Below, piece by piece: positions 58,224 to 64,000 of a stretch of 64,000 nt of DNA. The DNA comes from Phorcus lineatus (Eukaryota; Mollusca; Gastropoda; Trochida; Trochidae), in assembly GCA_921293015.1 (NCBI GenBank), contig OV121088.1:15289645-15353644 (forward strand), given 5' to 3'. Within the stretch, counting starts at the first letter, position 1; every line of letters starts with the position of its first letter. A program made the position numbers and the translations under genes. The notes under the pieces are model-generated. The model saw only the letters and a list, made by a program, of their open reading frames with translations, ran no database searches and was not told where the DNA came from.

Positions 58224-61200
58224 TTATAAACAAAAGAACATCTCAATGTTAAAATATGGATGGTACCTTAAATATTTGGCCGTGAATACATAATATGTGA
58301 ACATGTGATGAGTAGACTAACTTAAAGAACACCCCAAGCACAGAGTCAAGAATCAATCGAAAGAGTCCCTAGATTCCGTCTGCAGTCAATCTTGGCAGAG
58401 TCTGAAGGAACAGCACATCTGCCATTGTAAACACACCAACGTTGTTGGGCAAGTGCATGAAAACATACACTTGAGCTTCACGTTAGTTTCGGGCAGACAG
58501 CCAGTGCTTCAGGCTGTTAATTAGGTACAACAGACAACGTCGAGTTATGAAACACATTTCCTGTTCTTTCCAAGAATAGTATGTTCCTATTCTTAAATAT
58601 GAATTTTCTAAAAAGGATCAATACCTGGAAGGACAGAAAGTTGAATATATGTATGTTTTGGGACAAAGCCTGATATATTCTATGACAGTAATCTCAATTG
58701 ATTGTAAGATACGACGTCGGAGGCTCGGGAAAAACAATGTCTATGATTAAACAGAACAAGTCGAATTGATAGAAGAACCTATACTATTTGTGGGCCATCT
58801 TAAAGTGCTTTGAGATTCGAGTGAGTGAAATTTAACGTGTTTTCAACAATGTTACAGTCATTACAGTTGTCTTAATCTCAAATTAAGAGTTGACACATTG
58901 GCAGATTATTCAAGAATTGCAGTATGACAGATTTCAAAGAAAGACAGTCTTTTTAAAAAACTTATAGAAAAACGCTCATTTGTACAATTACTATCTCATA
59001 ATTGTTCTGCTGTCAGCGACCAGTTTTGGTTATTTCTGTCTATGCTATGGCATCTAAATGATTTTCCTGAAAACTTCCCTTTCAACTGTTAAAATGCATG
59101 AAATTATATTCAAAAGGGTAAAGATTAAGTCAGACATTCCATAGACAATCGCTATTAATCTTCTTCGCTCGTTTCCTGACAACTTCAAAAGTTATTCATA
59201 TATAGAGTCCTTAAGGCAAGCACAAGAAACCTTGTACATACAATGAAAGCTGGTGATGTGTTAATTAACTGCATCGTCGGGCAGGACATTGCAGTGGGAA
59301 TTTTCCTGACAAAAAGTCCCATGGGCGTTACATTGTAGAGATTTGGATCATGAAGATATGGATTACCGGGGATGAATTGACTTACTCAGCCGACATGGGA
59401 CAATAAGGTCTCCCTATTCTTATGTCTCTGCACTGACATATCTGCAATAGTCGACATATAGCAAGAAAGCTCTCTGCGTGTGTTCCTTTCAATGACTATT
59501 GACTGCAAACCTCCTCAAGCATCTTCTCAAGGGACCATCCGTCATGAAGCCAATTGACGGTCTCCAGACCCTTTGGACAGCATCTTCCATGAGATAAGAG
59601 CTGATCGGACATTTCAGAAGCAGTTCACTAGGAACACCGGATTTGCTCGGGGATGTAATAACACAACTCACGACCAAAGTACTTAAATTGAAAACTTTCG
59701 CTATTGACCGTTCACGCTTGGGATCGAATTTCTCTTTGGTTTGCATAGTAAATAGGGTTTCCCGCATTTTTCCACTTCCCTTAACTATCGGCTCTCACGC
59801 CAGTAGAGATAAAGATATTATTTGCATGAAGATCGGCAGCAAATCCCGATGTTCTGACAGCAATTAAGAAGTCTCTTTCTCGCTTGCTCCTCAAACAATA
59901 TCATTAATCTGATATAAATGTGTTCTCTGCCTTGGAAGGTCGAATGAAGAAGGTTGCATCATTTGTCTCTGACACACACCTCGTAAAACACTTGTTTTTT
60001 CAACTGTAAATCAACTGGAGCTCTGCAAATTTAATATGTAATCTTCAATGACGTGATTAAGAAAAGATTGACGTATGTTTCCCGTCTGAGGTTCCCTAAG
60101 TACATATCTCATTTGAGTAGAGAGCACATTCTCGGAAATGTAAAGAAAGAAAGTTTGCCTTCATTTTAAGTCGTGTGTACACTTTTAGAGAAAATGAGAT
60201 TAAAATGACTTCCAGTTACTTGTAACGTAAAAATCCAATTATGTAAGTATTAAACTTTACGTGACGATTATGTTTGTTTTCGTCGACTTCAAAGAAAAAT
60301 AAAGTTATTACGAAAGCATTAAAAAGACATTTAGATAATCAAAATGCATCTTAATCATAACCGTTCTTACATTACATATTGCCACATTGTTTTGTACATA
60401 GGTACTCTTTTACATTCTCATCCCCATTCACTTCACAGTATTGTATGTCAGTGATAATACGAACCATAATCCTGTTGATTTAAACACCTAATCTATTGGT
60501 CATCCAGGATCCAGACATTGAAGTGCCCTTCTTCATTGAAAAGTAGGTTATTAAAAGGTCCCACTGATATGAAAGAATAACCAATGAGCGCAGACTGACG
60601 TTCCACACACTAGCAGTACTATGAACATCGAATGAAATCACATATTTTACTAAATCTAAGGGACACACTGTTATTTATGAAATTTATGATTAGAAAGTTT
60701 AAACAATGATTATATGATTAAAAAACATATCAATTGATTAGCACAGTTATTTTTAGCTGGCATATACAAACGTATATATATATAATCAAAGAGTGATTTT
60801 GGGCAGGCCGTTTTTTATTATTAAATATATTTTACTTATACACATATCTGACTAGTTTGGATATACATATTTTAAGAACCATGTGTTAATAACTGAAAAA
60901 TTAAAGATAACTGCCCAAAGTTGACGTTTCAGAAAATGTAACTTAAGCAAAGCCAAGTTAAAAAGTTTTGCAAAATGCGATTTTAATAGAATTCTTCGTT
61001 ATTTTAAAAGTAGATTTTCCTCGATCGAATCAGTCGGTTTAGACAGACAGGGAGACCTTCACTTTAAACAATGAACAGGCTCTTATACAACTTTTCTGAG
61101 GTTGTTTAGTCGGACATGGAGGCATAGACGATGTTAAATTTAAAACAAAAATTTAGATTTGAAATTCCCTATTGTTCAAAGAGAAATAGCCTCATCAAAT

Positions 61201-64000
61201 GACCGTCGTCAAGGAATAATAGCCGCTGAAAGATACCATTGTCAAAGGTTAATGGTCTCTTAATTTTTGCTCTGATTGCACCAGTAAGCCTTACTCTCAG
61301 ATCGATTCCAATTTTTTTAACGATAAGAAAGATCTCTTAACCTTAAAGTTGTATTGTTTTAAGAACAATTTTGTCAAGCTTTACGTAACCCTTGTTACGA
61401 ACGCAAGTTAGCATTTCTTTCATCGGAAATCAATGTTTCACGATCATTGACAAGTGAAATTTCAATGCAATTTCAACTAAGAAGATTCAGTTAACTTGAC
61501 ATGAGGTTTTCTTGTAACTGACCGCACTCAATCACATTCTTCTCACGTAACGTCTGTCTGAACATTGCAGGAACGTGCGTACTTGGAAGCAATTCTTTCT
61601 CACAGCAGATCGGGATCAGGGGAACTACCCTGAAAGGATGTCCGTAGATTAAGCAGCAAATGAAGTGTCCAGAAGAGTTTGATGGATGTGAAAGGGGCTT
61701 CAACATCTAATCCCGAGCAATGGCAACTCGTTAGTTGGGGTCTCAAGTTAGAGACCTCATTTCCTCCATTGGATCGTCCCTGTGTCTGGCCTCCTTGCCA
61801 TGGAACCTTCGGTCTTGATGAGGGACAATCAGGTATTGCTTTCTCAGCGGTGTCCTTCGATTGAATTGACATTAGGATCAGCAGAGTCTTTTGGAGATGA
61901 CGACGTCGATGCCACTATTGTCACGCCTTGCGATTGAGATCATGGGAGATAAACACGTGTCGAGTCTTGTAAAGCAGAAATATGCCAATATAGTCTTCTG
62001 AGGATTACAATCTTCGTCCTCGGGACATAGAATTTCATCTTAACTGCCACAATGATTTAACACCGTGTGTCCGTGTTTCCCATTGCTCAAATACTATTAG
62101 AACCACTGCATGGAGCAGGCTTATTGCGGATTTTGCAAATGTCAAGATGGAATCGTATATACGGATTAGAATTGAACACTTAGCCATTCTATTATGTCAA
62201 CGGGGTGATGCTGAGAATCTCTCGGAATTGAATGTGGAATAAATTATTGGATTATACGATGGCAGGCGAAATTACTTTTTCTCCCAAAACCTTTAAATTT
62301 TATACAAGATGTTTATTTGAAACCGAGAGTATCTGTTGTTGTGCCCACGCGAATTACTTGAAGGATTTTGTTTGCTTTTTATACTTTTGTCGGTTCATGT
62401 AATCAATCACTTGTAAATTGATTTGTTTCACAAGTAATCTTGAGAGCTCAATTCCCAGAATACTAAAAGGAACGTGTGACAAATACTTGTTATTGATCGG
62501 TCCCTGGATGCAAATTGAACTGCTCAGAAACCGCCTGTTACATGCTCCCATAAGATTTGTAAAATGGAACTATATGTGGGTGTTTTGGTCTTCATCCCCT
62601 TCAGAAAATGACAAATCTCAAGCAGTGAGAAACATCTGGCCTTCTATAGCACTTGATGGATAACTTGCACGAAAAACGACACGCCCGTCAACCATGGAAT
62701 AACAGATAAAATTTACCGTCACAAATCTTGCAGATTCTTCCTGATGGGTGAACTGCTACATAAAACATTCGATATTTCGAAGTAAAGGAGTTAGATTTAC
62801 CTGAGAAAGGCCTTAACAAATTTGTTCCATCTCCATTTGATTATACTTCCTCTCAGCAGGGGAGGGATAATTTCAGCGAATCAATTTATAATTGTAGATT
62901 GAAGATGAATAATAAATGCATAGTTTATCACTATGATGTAAACTGATTCAGAAATCACAAGTTAAATGGAGTCACCTTCTTTATTGCAATGAATGCGAAC
63001 ATCACAGTAAAGAAATTGCCCATCCATAAAACATATTCTCTTTCATCGCATCACCTTCTAACATACCTAATAGTTGTCATTTACAAGAAAATACAGAAGT
63101 AAGTCAAAGTTTGGTACATTTTGTTCAAATGTAGACACAATTTTTTAAACAGAGTTATTCGCTGATTGAACTTTAGCAGGTATGCCAGAGGTCAAAAAGT
63201 TCAATGTAATTAATATTTTGAGAAAAATACTTCAGGCACTATATTCGTTCTATCATTCACATCTAGCAGCTAAGTACAAAATGGTGAATTAATATTTCGT
63301 TGTGTTACATACAAACATCATTGGTTATAAGCGATTCTAGAAAACGTTACAAAAAATTAAACTTTGAAACATTGACAGATATATAGTCTTCAATATACAG
63401 CTATTTACCATTTCTTGTAATCGGTGACATATTGTCATCAGTCTAATTGAACTGTAAACGTTTATTATTCAAACAACGTATACTTCATTTCTGAGATAAT
63501 AGCAACTGCAATTGAAGAATTAACACTTTGAAAAATGAACGACATTTATGACATTAGTTTACTTTGTAATGGTTATGTACATGTGCAGTCTCTTCAACTT
63601 AGGTAAATATTACAAATATACATTTTATAGACATTTATCACTTAAGGGTTTAAGCTGCCCTGGTATGTGAAAAAGCATCAGTGGACAATTATATAGCTTA
63701 TTGATCAGTTTGAATGAGTGATTATAGTGATTTTCGTTTTTTTTTGTCACGTTTTCAAATGTTATCATAATTATATAACATTATTAAATTATTCTTGTTT
63801 CTTAATTGCTCTTTATCTTTTAAGGGAGATAAATTTGGCAAACAATATGTATTATGATTTTTAAAAACCCAAAAGTTTGCAAGTTGCAATTTTGTTTTAG
63901 TATTACAAATCACAAACTATGATATTCGTTTAAATAAATTATTTGGCACATGTTATTGGATTCATAAGGCACAGCTGCTAAGTAAACGTGGGTTCCTCTA
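58224..64000. other. Single-copy DNA, no gene recognised
   Basis: This stretch has patches of more complex, less AT-rich sequence (59.2-59.9, 61.5-62.1 and 62.8-62.9 kb). Overlapping frames on both strands there (for example 59489-59767 and 61600-61872 minus, 61679-61864 plus) have no recognised domain, no clear splice pattern and no second copy. They may be conserved non-coding or untranslated sequence. Confidence 0.35.

Noticed and set aside
1-64000. LTR retrotransposon or retroviral remnants
   Set aside because: I found no paired long terminal repeats, primer-binding site, gag, protease or integrase motif on either strand.

Overview
Organism and type of sequence. This is AT-rich intergenic or intronic DNA from an animal, most likely a lophotrochozoan and plausibly a mollusc. 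There are no dense open reading frames, ribosomal genes, operons or prokaryotic signals. Instead there are long (AT)n and (TAA)n microsatellites, a deleted Tc1-like transposon, the 3' end of a LINE, short interspersed repeats rich in TGACGTCA, and short exon-sized coding-like patches with splice-like borders. The species call rests on the style of the repeats and is only moderately sure.

Layout. From 1 to 5.9 kb the DNA is single-copy and gene-poor, with a 98-bp tandem repeat (1.1-1.45 kb) and a Tc1-like fossil (3.2-3.6 kb). From about 5.9 to 49.8 kb the window is an old, strongly diverged tandem array of three units: U1 about 5.9-21.4 kb, U2 about 21.4-33.65 kb and U3 about 33.65-49.8 kb. 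Blocks recur in the same order and orientation in each unit. Typical background similarity by eye is 60-70%, but a few exon-sized blocks reach 90% or more. Later insertions are visible as differences between units: a CRE-rich repeat at 18.4 kb, an inverted repeat pair at 23.4/25.1 kb, a LINE tail at 12.2 kb, a TTAA-flanked element at 38.7 kb and a 3-kb stretch at 33.85-36.6 kb. From 49.8 to 64 kb the DNA is mostly single-copy again, with a tRNA-like SINE head, a (TAA)n tract, more TGACGTCA-bearing repeats and a few strong transcription-factor-site matches.

Genes. The best conventional gene evidence is a two-exon start of a plus-strand gene at 35.02-35.56 kb, whose donor and acceptor join in frame. 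In the array, minus-strand exon-like patches form a colinear set (called A, B, D, C, N/S, F, E, X and Y below). One of them, the 'VYQKL' block, is present at least nine times (9.5, 16.9, 30.5, 32.45, 37.7, 42.55, 43.95, 46.1 and 48.95 kb). I cannot assign these to a known family. Most copies are interrupted, so they look like a decaying tandem gene array with perhaps one or two active members, or a repeat family whose coding nature is uncertain.

How it fits together. The simplest reading is a lineage-specific multi-exon gene, transcribed right to left, that was tandemly duplicated (with smaller internal duplications) and has since mostly decayed while mobile elements landed in it. All alignments were made by eye, so percentages are approximate.
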